The position numbers and the translations under genes were made by a program. A stretch of DNA of 64,000 nt from Chimaeribacter arupi (lineage in GTDB: Bacteria; Pseudomonadota; Gammaproteobacteria; Enterobacterales; Enterobacteriaceae), in the NCBI RefSeq assembly GCF_002858805.1, contig NZ_PJZI01000001.1, positions 298,285 to 362,284 of the forward strand. Reading direction: 5' to 3'. The number at the start of each line of letters is the position of its first letter. The first letter of the stretch is position 1. Of the stretch, positions 1-12,294 are shown in pieces. The notes under the pieces were generated by a model, which had not been told where the DNA came from, searched no databases, and saw only the letters and a program-made list of their open reading frames with translations.

Positions 1-2012
<2,012 letters not shown>

Positions 2013-2022
2013 TCACTCATTT

Positions 2023-3111
2023 TTAGTCCTGTGGTTGAACGGTTATTTTACCCTGTTCTACGCGGAACATCTTGCCCTTTTCACCTGCCATATCGGTTAC
2101 TTGCTCAGCGCTGACGGCGCTGACAAAGACCTGGGCCTGGGTCGCTTTCAGGCGTTGTGCCAGAAGGCGGCGACGGTCGGTGTCGAGTTCAGAGGCAAAA
2201 TCGTCAATCAGATACAGGCAACGCCGCCCGTTCTGTCGGGTGAGGAACTCACCCTGCGCCAGCCGCAGCGCGCACATCAACAGCTTAAGCTGGCCGCGGG
2301 AAAGCAGGTCTTCTACCGGGGTGCCCTCCGCGCGGATGCGGAAGTCGGCCTTGTGCGGGCCAACGGCGGTATAGGTGAGCGCCCGGTCACGCTCGAACTG
2401 CCGCGCCAGCAGCTCTGCATAGTCGCTCTCTTTATCCCAGCCGCGCTGGAAAGAGAAACTCAGGGCAAACTCCGGCAGGAACTGCGCGCATGTGGCGGTA
2501 ATGTCGGCGGCGATGGCGTCACTGTAGGCCGCGCGCCATTCGCTGATGCGCTCCGCCAGCGGCACCAGCTCTTGATCCCAGGCGCGCAGCTGTGAATAAC
2601 GGCTGACCTGGCGCAGCGCGGCGTTGCGCTGCTTGAGCAGCCGTTTCAGGTTGCTCCAGGCCTGGAAAAAACCGGGATCGTTATGGAAACAGCCCCAGTC
2701 GAGGAAAGCGCGCCGGTACTTTGGCCCGCCGTTCAGCAGGGTAAACCCTTCAGGCGTGATCAGCTGCATCGGCAACAGGTGCGCCAGCTCCGCCACTTTA
2801 TGGCCGTCACCGCCGTCGATACGGACTTTGGTGTCGCCCTGGCGGCTTTTCGCCAGCCCCACCGCCACTTCGCGCTCACCGCCGGTGTCGATCCGCCCGT
2901 GCAGCACAAACTCCGGCTGGTCGTGGCGGATCACCCGTCCGGCTTGCAAGCTGCGGAACGCGCGCCCGTGCCCCAGCGTATAGACCGCTTCCAGCACGCT
3001 GGTTTTACCGCTGCCGTTGGCCCCAACCAGAAAGTTGAAGCCGGCATCCAGCGGCAGGTCTGCCGATTCGATATTGCGGAAGTCTTTAATCAGGAGGCGC
3101 GTCAAAGCCAT
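2023..3111 (-). CDS. recF: DNA replication and repair protein RecF
   Basis: SMC-like ATPase that helps load RecA at ssDNA gaps together with RecO and RecR. The 362-residue product starts [16 protein letters not shown] and carries Walker [10 protein letters not shown] near residue 35, an ABC-type signature LSRGQLKLL, and Walker [13 protein letters not shown] near the C-terminus. An ATG four codons upstream (3123) is in frame, but the start at 3111 matches the family N-terminus. dnaN ends 84 bp upstream; in E. coli the two genes practically abut. The gap here holds a strong hairpin (3134-3160). Confidence 0.96.
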   Translation of the reverse strand: MALTRLLIKDFRNIESADLPLDAGFNFLVGANGSGKTSVLEAVYTLGHGRAFRSLQAGRVIRHDQPEFVLHGRIDTGGEREVAVGLAKSRQGDTKVRIDGGDGHKVAELAHLLPMQLITPEGFTLLNGGPKYRRAFLDWGCFHNDPGFFQAWSNLKRLLKQRNAALRQVSRYSQLRAWDQELVPLAERISEWRAAYSDAIAADITATCAQFLPEFALSFSFQRGWDKESDYAELLARQFERDRALTYTAVGPHKADFRIRAEGTPVEDLLSRGQLKLLMCALRLAQGEFLTRQNGRRCLYLIDDFASELDTDRRRLLAQRLKATQAQVFVSAVSAEQVTDMAGEKGKMFRVEQGKITVQPQD

Positions 3112-3133
3112 GTCATCGGGCAACCACTGTGGT

Positions 3134-3160
3134 GGCAGAGGTCACGCCGTGACCTCTGCC
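3134..3160. repeat. Perfect 12-bp inverted repeat between dnaN and recF
   Basis: Arms 3134-3145 (GGCAGAGGTCAC) and 3149-3160 are perfect reverse complements around a 3-base loop. No T-tract follows on either strand, so it is not a standard intrinsic terminator. It lies in the 84-bp dnaN-recF gap and would form in the dnaN-recF mRNA, where it could act in RNA stability, processing or partial attenuation (inference). Confidence 0.8.
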
Positions 3161-3195
3161 GGTTTCAGGAATAGATATGGGGGCAAAATGACCAA

Positions 3196-4296
3196 TTACA
3201 AGCGCATTGGCATGACAACGTAGGCCGCTGCCTGGCTGGCGTCATCCTCAATCTGTACGCTGGATACGGAGTCCGTGAGCAGCAGGCGCACGTTCTCGCA
3301 CTTCAGTGCGTTGAGCACATCCAGCACGTAGCTGACGTTGAAGCCGATCTCCATCTCGGTGCCGTCATAGATGACATCCAGAATCTCTTCCGCCTCTTCC
3401 TGCTCGGGGTTATTGGCGGTGATCTTCAGCTGGTTATGGCTGACATACAGCCGCACGCCGCGGAACTTTTCGTTGGAAAGAATAGCGGCACGGGCAAACG
3501 CCTGTTTCAGCAGATCGCAGCCTGCCTGCAGGGTTTTGTCCGGGTTTTTCGGCAATACGCGGCGATAGTCCGGGAAACGGCCATCCACCAGCTTGGAGGT
3601 AAAGATGAAATCACCCACATGCGCACGGATATTGTTGCTGCCAATCTGCAATTGCAGCGGCGTGTCACCGCCGTCCAGCAGACGCACCAACTCCATGACC
3701 CCTTTGCGCGGCACAATCACCGAGTGCGACGGCAAAGATTGACCCACCGGCATTGAACACACCGCCAGGCGGTGGCCGTCAGTGGCGACGGTACGCAACT
3801 CTTCGTCTTCGGTTTCGAACAACATACCGTTGAGGTAGTAACGCACATCCTGATGCGCCATCGAGAACTGCGTGGCTTCAATCAGGCGCTTCAGCGTGGC
3901 CTGCGGCAGGGTGAATTCCACCTCGCTTTGCCAGTCATCCAGGTTGGGGAAATCGGTCGCGGGCAGCGTAGAGAGCGAGAAACGGCTGCGGCCGGAGCGC
4001 ACCAGCATCCGCTCGCCGTCCAGCATCACGTTGATCTCCGCGCCTTCCGGCAGGCCCCGGCAGATGTCGAAGAATTTACGTGCCGGTACGGTGGTTGCGC
4101 CCGGCTCATGTGCGCCGGACAGCGCCACGCGCGCCACCATTTCCATTTCCAGGTCGGTACCGGTCAGCAGCAACACGCCGTCCGTGACCTGCAACAGCAG
4201 GTTACCCAGAATCGGCAACGTTGGCCGGCCGCCCAGCGGGCTGCTGACCTGTTGCAACGGTTTTAACAGATGCTCACGTTCAACAATAAATTTCAT
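3196..4296 (-). CDS. dnaN: DNA polymerase III sliding clamp (beta subunit)
   Basis: Forms the dimeric ring that tethers polymerase III and many partners to DNA. The 366-residue product has the family length and N-terminus (MKFIVEREHLLKPLQQVSSPL) and ends with the conserved YVVMPMRL, which contributes to the partner-binding pocket. Three repeated clamp folds of about 120 residues each are expected from length and similarity. It starts 4 bp after the dnaA stop codon, so the two are cotranscribed and probably translationally linked. Confidence 0.98.
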   Translation of the reverse strand: MKFIVEREHLLKPLQQVSSPLGGRPTLPILGNLLLQVTDGVLLLTGTDLEMEMVARVALSGAHEPGATTVPARKFFDICRGLPEGAEINVMLDGERMLVRSGRSRFSLSTLPATDFPNLDDWQSEVEFTLPQATLKRLIEATQFSMAHQDVRYYLNGMLFETEDEELRTVATDGHRLAVCSMPVGQSLPSHSVIVPRKGVMELVRLLDGGDTPLQLQIGSNNIRAHVGDFIFTSKLVDGRFPDYRRVLPKNPDKTLQAGCDLLKQAFARAAILSNEKFRGVRLYVSHNQLKITANNPEQEEAEEILDVIYDGTEMEIGFNVSYVLDVLNALKCENVRLLLTDSVSSVQIEDDASQAAAYVVMPMRL

Positions 4297-4300
4297 AGCG

Positions 4301-5689
4301 CTACGAGGATAATGTTCTGATTAAATTGGAAAAATCTTCTTTGATGTCGTGGCTTTCTTCACGCAGCTGCTCGATCTTGCGGCAGGCGTGCAACACCGTG
4401 GTGTGGTCGCGGCCACCAAACGCGTCGCCGATTTCCGGCAAACTGTGGTTGGTCAGCTCTTTGGCCAGCGCCATCGCCATCTGGCGCGGGCGGGCCACGG
4501 AACGTGAGCGTCGTTTCGACAGCAGGTCAGCGACCTTAATTTTATAATATTCAGCCACTGTTTTCTGAATATTATCGATGGTGACCAGCTTCTCCTGCAG
4601 GGCCAGCAGGTCACGCAGGGCTTCACGCACGAAGTCAATCGTGATGGCCCGGCCGGTGAAGTTCGCGTTGGCGATCACGCGGTTCAGTGCGCCTTCCAGC
4701 TCACGCACGTTAGAGCGCAGGCGCTTGGCAATAAAGAAGGCCACTTCACCCGGCAGGCGGATGTCATTCTCATCCGCTTTTTTCATCAGGATCGCCACAC
4801 GGGTTTCCAGCTCCGGCGGCTCAATGGCCACCGTCAGCCCCCAGCCAAAGCGGGACTTCAGCCGGTCTTCCACGCCGTTAATCTCTTTCGGGTAGCGGTC
4901 AGAGGTCAGGATAATCTGTTGGTTGCCTTCCAGCAGCGCATTGAAGGTGTGGAAAAACTCCTCCTGCGAGCGCTCCTTATTGGCAAAGAACTGGATGTCA
5001 TCGATAAGCAGTGCGTCAACCGAGCGATAATAGCGTTTGAACTCTTCAATGGCGTTGTTTTGCAGCGCCTTGACCATGTCCTGCACAAAGCGCTCAGAGT
5101 GCATATAGACCACTTTCGCATTGGCCTTGCGCGCCATAATGCCGTTGCCCACCGCGTGCAACAGGTGGGTTTTACCCAGGCCGGTGCCGCCATAAAGGAA
5201 CAGCGGGTTGTACGCGCCGCCGGGGTTGTCCGCCACCTGGCGGGCCGCCGCGCGCGCCAGCTGGTTCGACTTACCCTCAACGAAGTTATCAAAGGTGTGC
5301 TTGGGGTTGACGTTGGAGCGGTAAGAAAGCTCCGGCTGCAATGCGGCGCGGTCCCAGCTTGGCCGGGCAGGGGCCGCACGGACCACCGGTGCCGCCGGGG
5401 CGCTGATGCTCGCCGCCGCGACATCCGCCATCGCCGGCATCGCGGGCTTGCTGCCCACTTCAAAACGCAGCAACGGCGCGTCCGGGCCACAGAAGTCATT
5501 CAGCAACCCGTTGATGTTGTTTAAGTATTTATCGCGAACCCAATCCAGGACGAAACGGTTTGGGGCATACAGTGCCAGGGTATTGTCACTCAGTTCCGCC
5601 TGTAGGGGGCGTATCCACATACTAAATTCTGTGGCAGGTAATTCATCCTGCAATCGGGCAAGACACTGCTGCCAAAGCGAAAGTGACAC
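4301..5689 (-). CDS. dnaA: Chromosomal replication initiator protein DnaA
   Basis: AAA+ initiator that binds DnaA boxes at oriC and unwinds the origin. The 462-residue product starts [20 protein letters not shown] (domain I, DnaB contact). Next come a variable Ala/Pro-rich linker of about 50 residues, Walker [10 protein letters not shown], Walker [10 protein letters not shown], and the domain IV DNA-binding motif [15 protein letters not shown] chose the GTG at 5689, not the in-frame GTG at 5701: GGAG lies just upstream with good spacing, and this gives the classic MSLSLW start. Divergent from rpmH, with DnaA boxes between, consistent with autoregulation. Confidence 0.97.
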   Translation of the reverse strand: MSLSLWQQCLARLQDELPATEFSMWIRPLQAELSDNTLALYAPNRFVLDWVRDKYLNNINGLLNDFCGPDAPLLRFEVGSKPAMPAMADVAAASISAPAAPVVRAAPARPSWDRAALQPELSYRSNVNPKHTFDNFVEGKSNQLARAAARQVADNPGGAYNPLFLYGGTGLGKTHLLHAVGNGIMARKANAKVVYMHSERFVQDMVKALQNNAIEEFKRYYRSVDALLIDDIQFFANKERSQEEFFHTFNALLEGNQQIILTSDRYPKEINGVEDRLKSRFGWGLTVAIEPPELETRVAILMKKADENDIRLPGEVAFFIAKRLRSNVRELEGALNRVIANANFTGRAITIDFVREALRDLLALQEKLVTIDNIQKTVAEYYKIKVADLLSKRRSRSVARPRQMAMALAKELTNHSLPEIGDAFGGRDHTTVLHACRKIEQLREESHDIKEDFSNLIRTLSS

Positions 5690-5910
5690 GGCGGACTCCA
5701 CTCGAACAAGATCAACAAAAGAAAAGGATCAGGATACGTTTTAAATTCATGATTTTTGACACATGCCAGTTTTTGCAGAGGCAGCGGCATGCGAACCGAT
5801 TTTGACGGTTTGTGTCCGCCGTGATCCAGCGGTGGGATCGCGATCGGAATGGCGGATCATAACGCAATCCGCAAAAGAGATCCTCCCCTTCCTCACAGAT
5901 TAGATCCTTT

Positions 5911-5919
5911 TTATCCACA
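5911..5919 (+). promoter_or_regulatory. DnaA box (TTATCCACA) upstream of dnaA
   Basis: Exact match to the high-affinity DnaA box TTATCCACA, about 220 bp upstream of the dnaA start within the GATC-rich divergent region. In E. coli, DnaA bound at an equivalent box represses its own promoters. Confidence 0.8.
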
Positions 5920-6030
5920 GGTTTTCGTTTCCCTGTGACTTTCCTGGTGACATACCCTGGGAAAAGGCGATCCGGAGGCGAAACTAAGTGTACGCTATCG
6001 GGCTAAAAATGCCGCACCTTCGGCCCAGCC

Positions 6031-6039
6031 TGTGAATAA
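6031..6039 (-). promoter_or_regulatory. Second DnaA-box match (TTATTCACA) in the dnaA/rpmH gap
   Basis: TGTGAATAA on the plus strand reads TTATTCACA on the minus strand and fits the TTWTNCACA consensus. It sits 120 bp from the first box, on the rpmH side. Confidence 0.55.
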
Positions 6040-6104
6040 AAGAGAATTGTCCGAAGAGTGAGCAACAGGATCGTGAAACCCCTCATAGGATCGGCCTGCG
6101 ATCC

Positions 6105-6132
6105 TTGCGCTTTGTTGACGAGTCCGTATAAT
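6105..6132 (+). promoter_or_regulatory. Sigma-70 promoter for rpmH-rnpA
   Basis: TTGCGC (6105-6110), a 16-bp spacer, then a perfect TATAAT (6127-6132), reading toward rpmH about 235 bp upstream of its start. A strong -10 fits a ribosomal-protein gene. The -35 is only a partial match. Confidence 0.65.
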
Positions 6133-6356
6133 CTTCGCCCTACGTGTGATGCCTGTGTTCCTGATGGTCCAACCAGACGGGATAGGTGGTGACCACGGGC
6201 CACTTGGTAAACAACCGGGTAGGCGTGCAATGTGAATTGACTCAGGACTGTACAATTATTACAATCCCGCTTCTTTATATGTTGCGATTGAGGCGTCGGT
6301 CGTTGTCACGCCGAATAGCCAAACGCGTTTACTGATCAGTAATTATTTAAGTTTAG

Positions 6357-6509
<153 letters not shown>

Positions 6510-6527
6510 TAAAAGCTAACCCTCTTA

Positions 6528-6887
6528 GTGGGCAAGCTCGCATTTCCCAGGGAGTTACGTTTGTTAACTCCCACTCATTTCACTTTCGTCTTCCAGCAGC
6601 CACAACGGGCTGGCACGCCGCAACTGACTATACTCGGCCGCCTGAACACGCTGGGGCATCCCCGCATCGGTCTTACCGTCGCCAAAAAGAACGTCAAACG
6701 CGCCCATGAACGCAACCGGATCAAACGCCTTACGCGTGAGAGCTTCCGTTTGCATCAGCATGAGCTGCCGCCGATGGACTTTGTGGTGGTCGCGAAAAAA
6801 GGAATTCAAGACCTTGATAACCGGGCGCTGACGGAAGCGTTGGAAAAATTATGGCGCCGCCACTGTCGCCAGGCTCCCGCCTCCTGA
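6528..6887 (+). CDS. rnpA: Ribonuclease P protein component
   Basis: Basic protein subunit that joins the catalytic M1 RNA to mature tRNA 5' ends. The 119-residue product has the RNP signature around residues 50-70 ([21 protein letters not shown]) and the same length as E. coli RnpA. The start is GTG at 6528 ([12 protein letters not shown]), as in relatives. Its last 37 bases overlap yidD in another frame, a conserved arrangement. Confidence 0.97.
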   Translation: MGKLAFPRELRLLTPTHFTFVFQQPQRAGTPQLTILGRLNTLGHPRIGLTVAKKNVKRAHERNRIKRLTRESFRLHQHELPPMDFVVVAKKGIQDLDNRALTEALEKLWRRHCRQAPAS

Positions 6888-7108
6888 TCGGGCTGATACG
6901 CGGCTATCAGCTATTTATCAGTCCGTTACTGGGGCCACATTGCCGCTTCAGGCCCACCTGCTCTCACTATGGAATTGAGGCATTAGGCCGTTTCGGCATG
7001 GTAAAAGGCAGTTGGTTGACAATCAAACGCGTATTAAAATGCCATCCCCTGAACCCAGGTGGCGATGATCCGGTGCCGCCGAAAACCGACAATAACAGAG
7101 AACACTAA
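6851..7108 (+). CDS. yidD: Membrane protein insertion efficiency factor YidD
   Basis: Small protein (85 residues) that aids membrane protein insertion beside YidC. It has an amphipathic N-terminus ([18 protein letters not shown]) followed by the family motif [15 protein letters not shown] and a C-terminal [13 protein letters not shown]. It overlaps the rnpA 3' end by 37 bp and ends 2 bp before yidC, so translation is probably coupled through the three genes. Confidence 0.95.
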   Translation: MAPPLSPGSRLLIGLIRGYQLFISPLLGPHCRFRPTCSHYGIEALGRFGMVKGSWLTIKRVLKCHPLNPGGDDPVPPKTDNNREH

Positions 7109-7110
7109 CG

Positions 7111-8751
7111 ATGGATTCGCAACGCAATCTCTTTCTCATCGCTCTGCTGTTTGTGTCTTTCATGATCTGGCAGGCCTGGCAAACGGACCATGCTCCGCAA
7201 CCGGCCAACCAGACCACGCAACAGACTGCCAACACAGCCTCCGGTGATGCTTCCAGCCAGGCGGTTCCCGCCAGTGGCCAGGGTAAACTGATCACCGTTA
7301 AAACGGATGTTTTGTCACTGACAATCAACACCCGCGGCGGCGACATCGAACAAGCGCTGCTGTTAGCCTACCCGCACACCCTGGGTTCAGAACAGCCGTT
7401 CCAGTTGCTGGAGACTTCCCCGTCCTTTGTTTATCAGGCGCAAAGCGGCCTGACCGGCAAAAATGGCCCGGACAACCCGAACAACGGCCCGCGTCCGCTG
7501 TTCCAGACGCCTCAGGACACCTTCACCCTGGCTGAAGGCCAGGACGAGTTGCGTATCCCGATGACCTACACCGACGCCCACGGCGTGGTGTACACCAAAA
7601 CCTTCGTGCTGAAGCGCGGCCAGTATGCGGTTAACGTTGACTACAATATCAACAACGCCAGCACCACGCCGCAAGAGATGACCCTGTTCGGCCAGCTCAA
7701 GCAGACGGTTGACCTGCCGAAGCACCGCGACACCGGCAGCAACAACTTTGCCCTGCACACTTACCGTGGCGCGGCCTTCTCCTCTTCTGATGACAAGTAC
7801 AAGAAGTACAGCTTCGATGACATCAAAGATGAGAACCTGAACATCACCACGCAAGGCGGCTGGGTAGCGATGCTGCAACAGTACTTCGCCACCGCGTGGG
7901 TGCCGTCGGCCAAAGACAGCAACACCTTCTACTCCACCAGCATGGGCAGCGACCTCGCCGCCATCGGCTTTAAAGGCGTGCCGTTTGTGGTGCAGCCGGG
8001 TGCGCAGCAGAATGTGTCCGCGATCTTGTGGGTCGGCCCGGAAATCCAGGACAGAATGGCCGCAGTGGCACCGCACCTTGACCTGACCGTAGATTACGGC
8101 TGGCTGTGGTTCATCTCCCAACCGCTGTTCAAGCTGCTGAAGTTCCTGCACAGCTTCATCGGTAACTGGGGCTTCTCGATCATCGTCATCACCTTTATCG
8201 TGCGCGGTATCATGTACCCGCTGACCAAGGCGCAGTACACCTCGATGGCGAAGATGCGTATGCTGCAACCGAAAATCCAGGCTATGCGTGAGCGCCTGGG
8301 TGACGACAAGCAGCGCATGAGCCAGGAAATGATGGCCATGTACAAGGCAGAGAAAGTGAACCCGCTGGGTGGCTGCCTGCCGCTGATTATCCAGATGCCA
8401 ATCTTCCTGGCGCTGTACTACATGCTGATGGGCTCCATCGAGCTGCGCCATGCGCCGTTCGCCCTGTGGATCCATGACTTGTCCGCACAAGACCCGTACT
8501 ACATCCTGCCGATTCTGATGGGCGTGACGATGTTCTTCATCCAGAAGATGTCGCCGACCACGGTAACCGACCCGATGCAGCAGAAGATCATGACCTTTAT
8601 GCCGGTCATCTTCACGGTGTTCTTCCTGTGGTTCCCGTCTGGCCTGGTGCTGTACTATATCGTCAGTAACCTGGTGACCATCCTCCAGCAGCAGATGATT
8701 TACCGTGGCCTGGAAAAACGTGGCCTGCACAGCCGTGTGAAAAAGAGTTAA
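7111..8751 (+). CDS. yidC: Membrane protein insertase YidC
   Basis: Inner-membrane insertase and chaperone acting alone (for example on the ATP synthase c subunit) or with SecYEG. The 546-residue protein has an N-terminal membrane anchor (residues about 5-20), a large periplasmic beta-sandwich domain to about residue 340, then the conserved core of membrane segments including [16 protein letters not shown] and [21 protein letters not shown]. It ends in a basic tail (RVKKS). Length and motifs are standard. A strong intrinsic terminator follows. Confidence 0.98.
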   Translation: MDSQRNLFLIALLFVSFMIWQAWQTDHAPQPANQTTQQTANTASGDASSQAVPASGQGKLITVKTDVLSLTINTRGGDIEQALLLAYPHTLGSEQPFQLLETSPSFVYQAQSGLTGKNGPDNPNNGPRPLFQTPQDTFTLAEGQDELRIPMTYTDAHGVVYTKTFVLKRGQYAVNVDYNINNASTTPQEMTLFGQLKQTVDLPKHRDTGSNNFALHTYRGAAFSSSDDKYKKYSFDDIKDENLNITTQGGWVAMLQQYFATAWVPSAKDSNTFYSTSMGSDLAAIGFKGVPFVVQPGAQQNVSAILWVGPEIQDRMAAVAPHLDLTVDYGWLWFISQPLFKLLKFLHSFIGNWGFSIIVITFIVRGIMYPLTKAQYTSMAKMRMLQPKIQAMRERLGDDKQRMSQEMMAMYKAEKVNPLGGCLPLIIQMPIFLALYYMLMGSIELRHAPFALWIHDLSAQDPYYILPILMGVTMFFIQKMSPTTVTDPMQQKIMTFMPVIFTVFFLWFPSGLVLYYIVSNLVTILQQQMIYRGLEKRGLHSRVKKS

Positions 8752-8779
8752 TCCGCACCGGTAAGCGACGGAAAGCATA

Positions 8780-8813
8780 AAGAAGGCGGTCAGATGACCG
8801 CCTTCTTTTTTAT
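8780..8813 (+). terminator. Rho-independent terminator after yidC
   Basis: A 13-bp perfect stem (8780-8792 with 8795-8807) around a 2-base loop, running into a T-tract. It separates yidC from mnmE. Confidence 0.9.
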
Positions 8814-8848
8814 TTGATTCGTTAACGCCCACTACCAAAGAGAACGCT

Positions 8849-10213
8849 ATGAGTACCACCGATACGATCGTTGCGCAGGCAACGCCACCGGGCCGCGGCG
8901 GCGTCGGCATTTTGCGTATTTCCGGCCGGGCTGCCCGCGAGGTGGCCGAGGTCGTGCTCGGTAAACTGCCTAAACCGCGCTACGCCGACTACCTGCCGTT
9001 CCGCGACGCTGACAACAGCACGCTGGATCAGGGTATCGCGCTGTGGTTCCCCGGCCCGAACTCCTTTACCGGGGAAGATGTGCTGGAACTTCAGGGCCAC
9101 GGCGGGCCGGTGATTCTGGATTTGCTGCTGAAACGCATCCTGGCGCTGCCGGGCGTGCGTATCGCCCGGCCGGGCGAGTTCTCAGAGCGGGCCTTCCTGA
9201 ATGACAAACTCGACCTGGCGCAGGCGGAAGCCATCGCTGACCTGATCGACGCCAGCTCCGAGCAGGCGGCACGTTCAGCGATGAACTCGTTGCAGGGCGC
9301 CTTCTCCACCCGTATTCACCAACTGGTAGAAGCCCTCACCCACCTGCGCATCTATGTGGAAGCGGCGATCGACTTCCCGGATGAGGAGATCGACTTCCTC
9401 TCTGACGGCAAAATTGAAAAGCAGCTCAATGCGGTGATGGACGATCTGGACGCCGTCCGCGCCGAAGCGCGCCAGGGCAGCCTGTTGCGTGAAGGGATGA
9501 AAGTGGTGATCGCCGGGCGGCCGAATGCCGGCAAATCGAGCCTGCTGAATGCGCTGGCGGGCCGTGATGCCGCGATTGTCACTGACATCGCCGGCACCAC
9601 CCGCGACGTGCTGCGCGAGCATATTCACATCGACGGTATGCCGCTGCACATCATCGACACCGCCGGGCTGCGTGACGCCAGCGATGAAGTCGAGCGCATC
9701 GGCATTGAGCGCGCCTGGAAAGAGATTGAGCAGGCAGACAGCGTGCTGTTTATGGTGGACGGCACCACCACCGACGCGGTAGAGCCTGCTGAGATCTGGC
9801 CGGAGTTTATGGCACGCCTGCCTGCCAGCCTGCCGATCACCGTGGTACGCAACAAAGCCGATGTCACCGGGGAAACGCTGGGCATCAGTCGCATCCACGA
9901 CCACACGCTGATCCGCCTTTCCGCCCGCACCGGCGACGGCGTGGACGTGCTGCGTGAGCACCTGAAGGCCAGCATGGGCTTCAATACCAATATGGAAGGG
10001 GGCTTCCTGGCTCGCCGCCGCCACTTGCAGGCGCTGGAACAGGCGGCACAGCATCTGGTGCAGGGCAAGGATCAGCTGCTGGGTGCCTGGGCAGGTGAAC
10101 TGCTGGCGGAAGAGCTGCGGCTGGCGCAGCAGGCGCTGAGTGAGATAACCGGGGAATTTACCTCGGATGACCTGCTCGGCCGCATCTTCTCCAGCTTCTG
10201 CATCGGCAAATAA
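8849..10213 (+). CDS. mnmE: tRNA modification GTPase MnmE
   Basis: Works with MnmG (also in this window) to form 5-carboxymethylaminomethyluridine at the tRNA wobble position. The 454-residue protein has an N-terminal tetrahydrofolate-binding domain ([21 protein letters not shown]), a helical domain split by the G domain (G1 GRPNAGKSS near 226, G3 DTAG, G4 NKAD), and the conserved C-terminal FCIGK that ends in the essential Cys. In E. coli the tna operon follows; here a terminator and a sugar transporter follow. Confidence 0.98.
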   Translation: MSTTDTIVAQATPPGRGGVGILRISGRAAREVAEVVLGKLPKPRYADYLPFRDADNSTLDQGIALWFPGPNSFTGEDVLELQGHGGPVILDLLLKRILALPGVRIARPGEFSERAFLNDKLDLAQAEAIADLIDASSEQAARSAMNSLQGAFSTRIHQLVEALTHLRIYVEAAIDFPDEEIDFLSDGKIEKQLNAVMDDLDAVRAEARQGSLLREGMKVVIAGRPNAGKSSLLNALAGRDAAIVTDIAGTTRDVLREHIHIDGMPLHIIDTAGLRDASDEVERIGIERAWKEIEQADSVLFMVDGTTTDAVEPAEIWPEFMARLPASLPITVVRNKADVTGETLGISRIHDHTLIRLSARTGDGVDVLREHLKASMGFNTNMEGGFLARRRHLQALEQAAQHLVQGKDQLLGAWAGELLAEELRLAQQALSEITGEFTSDDLLGRIFSSFCIGK

Positions 10214-10231
10214 CACGCCGCTGCCTGAGGT

Positions 10232-10262
10232 AAAAAGCCCGCGTTAACGCGGGCTTTTTTAT
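10232..10262 (+). terminator. Rho-independent terminator after mnmE (bidirectional)
   Basis: A GC-rich stem (GCCCGCG, loop TTAA, CGCGGGC) flanked by A-tract and T-tract at 10232-10262. Its symmetry lets it serve mnmE and the leftward sugar-transport operon that ends at 10280. Confidence 0.88.
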
Positions 10263-10279
10263 TGTTGATTGTCCGGCGG

Positions 10280-11293
10280 TCAGGCGGCGCTGCGTCGCCG
10301 CCGTTGCATAACCCGGCGGGTAAGAATCGGCAGGGTGATAACGACGATCAGCATCAGCCCGACAATGATCGACATCACAATGCCCGGCACGTTAAGCAGG
10401 CTCAATCCGAATGTCACCAGCCCCATCAGGAACGCAGCGATGATCACGCCCGGCATACTGCCGGAACCGCCCAGGATATTCACGCCGCCCAGTACTGCCA
10501 TCGTCACCACGCTCAGCTCCCAGCCCACGGCGATGGTCGGCCGCGTGCTCCCCAGGCGGGAAGTCAGCAGCACCGCCGCCAGCCCGGCCATCACGCCTAC
10601 CAGCACAAACAGGATCAGGTTATGGCGTTTGACGTTAATGCCGGAATACCACGCACCGGTGGGGTTATTGCCGATGGCGTACGTCCGGCGGCCAAAGTTG
10701 GTTTTGTGCAGCAGGAACGCGAACGCGACAGCCAGCACGATAAACAGTGCAAACTCAAAAGAGAGCGCTTCCCAGACGTAGCCCTGGCCGAACCAGGCAA
10801 ACTCCGGCGGATAGGCATTCAGCGCCTGATCGCCCAGCAGGATATAGGCGATACCGCGGTAAAGGCTCATGGTGCCGATGGTGATCACGATAGACGAGAG
10901 GTTAAAGCGCGTCACCAGCAGGCCGTTCACCAGCCCGCACAGCAGCCCGACGCCCAGCCCGATGCCCACCAGCCCCGCCGTCCCTACCCCGGCCTGTGCG
11001 CAGAAGCCCATCACCGTGGAGCTCAGCGCAATGGTGGAGGCCACCGACAGATCAATTTCACGGGCGATAATCAGCATCGCCATCGGCAACACAATGATCG
11101 CTTTCTCCGTGAAGTTAAAGGTGGCATCCGACAGGTTCCAGATGTTCAGAAAGTAGGGGGAAGCCAGCGCGTTCGCCACAAAGACGGCCAGCGTCACGGC
11201 CAGCAGAAACGTTTCCCAGCACAGCAGCCGCCGGGCCCGTGACGGCGGCGGTGAAAGCGGCGCGGCGCGGTCAGAAATCAGCGTCTTACTCAT
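10280..11293 (-). CDS. Sugar ABC transporter permease (second of two)
   Basis: Inner-membrane permease of the CUT2 (ribose/rhamnose/AI-2) class. The 337-residue sequence is highly hydrophobic with about nine or ten membrane segments and carries the family motif REIDLSVASTIALSS and the GGVNILGGSGS loop. The start ATG at 11293 overlaps the stop of the upstream permease (ATGA), so translation is coupled. Relatives are usually annotated as rhamnose or autoinducer-2 permeases (RhaQ/LsrD type). Substrate cannot be settled from sequence; the absence of lsr kinase genes or a rhamnose mutarotase beside it leaves it open. Confidence 0.85.
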   Translation of the reverse strand: MSKTLISDRAAPLSPPPSRARRLLCWETFLLAVTLAVFVANALASPYFLNIWNLSDATFNFTEKAIIVLPMAMLIIAREIDLSVASTIALSSTVMGFCAQAGVGTAGLVGIGLGVGLLCGLVNGLLVTRFNLSSIVITIGTMSLYRGIAYILLGDQALNAYPPEFAWFGQGYVWEALSFEFALFIVLAVAFAFLLHKTNFGRRTYAIGNNPTGAWYSGINVKRHNLILFVLVGVMAGLAAVLLTSRLGSTRPTIAVGWELSVVTMAVLGGVNILGGSGSMPGVIIAAFLMGLVTFGLSLLNVPGIVMSIIVGLMLIVVITLPILTRRVMQRRRRSAA

Positions 11294-12294
11294 GGTTTCA
11301 CCCCTTCTTTTTGTCTCGACAGCGCCACGTCACGCAGGATAAGCCGCCCTTTGCGCTTGTTGCCGCGCTCATTCAGCAGCACCGCAATCACAATGACGCC
11401 CCCGGAAATCGCCATCTGCCAGAAGGGCGAAATGCCGATCACCGGCAGCGCGTTATTGATTACGCCCAGGAACAGCGCGCCCATCAGGCAACCCCACACG
11501 CGGCCGATGCCGCCCATGGTGCTGATGCCGCCAATCACACAAGCCGCGACGATTTGCAGTTCAAACCCGTTTGCCACATCGACGTAGGCCACGGCAAAGC
11601 GGGAAATCCACAGATAGCCGCAGAAACCGGCCAGCGCACCGGAGAGGCTGAAACTGATGAACTGCATTTTCCCGGCGTTGATGCCGGTGTAATACGCGGC
11701 CGTGGCGTTGCCGCCGGCGGTGTACATCGCCCGCCCGGTGCGGCTGTAGAGCAGGAAATACCCCACCAGCAGCAGCGCGGCGACGGCACACCAGCTCAGC
11801 ACCGGCATACCCAGCACCTCAGTGCGCGGCAGGCCGAGGAAATCGCTGCTCATCTGGTGCGCGTTAATCCAGCCACCGTCCGACAGCAGGAAAATAATGC
11901 CGCGGTAGATACTCATGGTGCCGAGCGTGACCACAATCGCCGGGATGCCGAGTTTCCACACCAGCAACCCGTTGATCATCCCCATCACCAGCCCAAGCAA
12001 TGTGGCAACCACCAGCAGCACCCCAACCGGGATCGCCGGATGGTGGAAGTTAAGCAGCGCCACAATCATGCCGGTCAGCGCCAGGTTGGCCGCCATCGAC
12101 AAATCAATGCCTTTGGTCAGCAGCACCATCATCTGGCCCAGCGCCAGAATGATCAGGATCGACGTATCGTTAAAGATTTCCACCAGATTGCCCGGCCGCA
12201 GGAACGAGGGCGCGCGGCTGCCGATCGCCAGGACCATCAGCAGAATCACCCCGGCCAGCAGGGCCTCACGGTGTTTAAGCAGTGTTTGCCACAT
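11290..12294 (-). CDS. Sugar ABC transporter permease (first of two)
   Basis: CUT2-class permease (334 residues) paired with the next gene to form a heterodimeric channel. The motif KGIDLSMAANLALTG near residue 60 and the GGISTMGGIGRVWG loop near residue 255 are typical. The start codon directly abuts the ATPase stop (TAA then ATG), and its end overlaps the next permease. It is about RbsC size, but the two-permease layout resembles rhamnose RhaPQ or LsrCD rather than ribose systems with one permease. Confidence 0.85.
   Translation of the reverse strand: MWQTLLKHREALLAGVILLMVLAIGSRAPSFLRPGNLVEIFNDTSILIILALGQMMVLLTKGIDLSMAANLALTGMIVALLNFHHPAIPVGVLLVVATLLGLVMGMINGLLVWKLGIPAIVVTLGTMSIYRGIIFLLSDGGWINAHQMSSDFLGLPRTEVLGMPVLSWCAVAALLLVGYFLLYSRTGRAMYTAGGNATAAYYTGINAGKMQFISFSLSGALAGFCGYLWISRFAVAYVDVANGFELQIVAACVIGGISTMGGIGRVWGCLMGALFLGVINNALPVIGISPFWQMAISGGVIVIAVLLNERGNKRKGRLILRDVALSRQKEGVKP

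Noticed and set aside
6003..6255. Small minus-strand frames in the dnaA/rpmH gap
   Set aside because: Two overlapping frames without a ribosome site, crossing the rpmH promoter; no protein resemblance.
7387..8910. Long minus-strand frame (507 codons) opposite yidC and mnmE
   Set aside because: It lies antisense to two certain genes, is rich in His, Arg and Gln as expected from the complement of GC-rich coding DNA, and has no recognisable domain.
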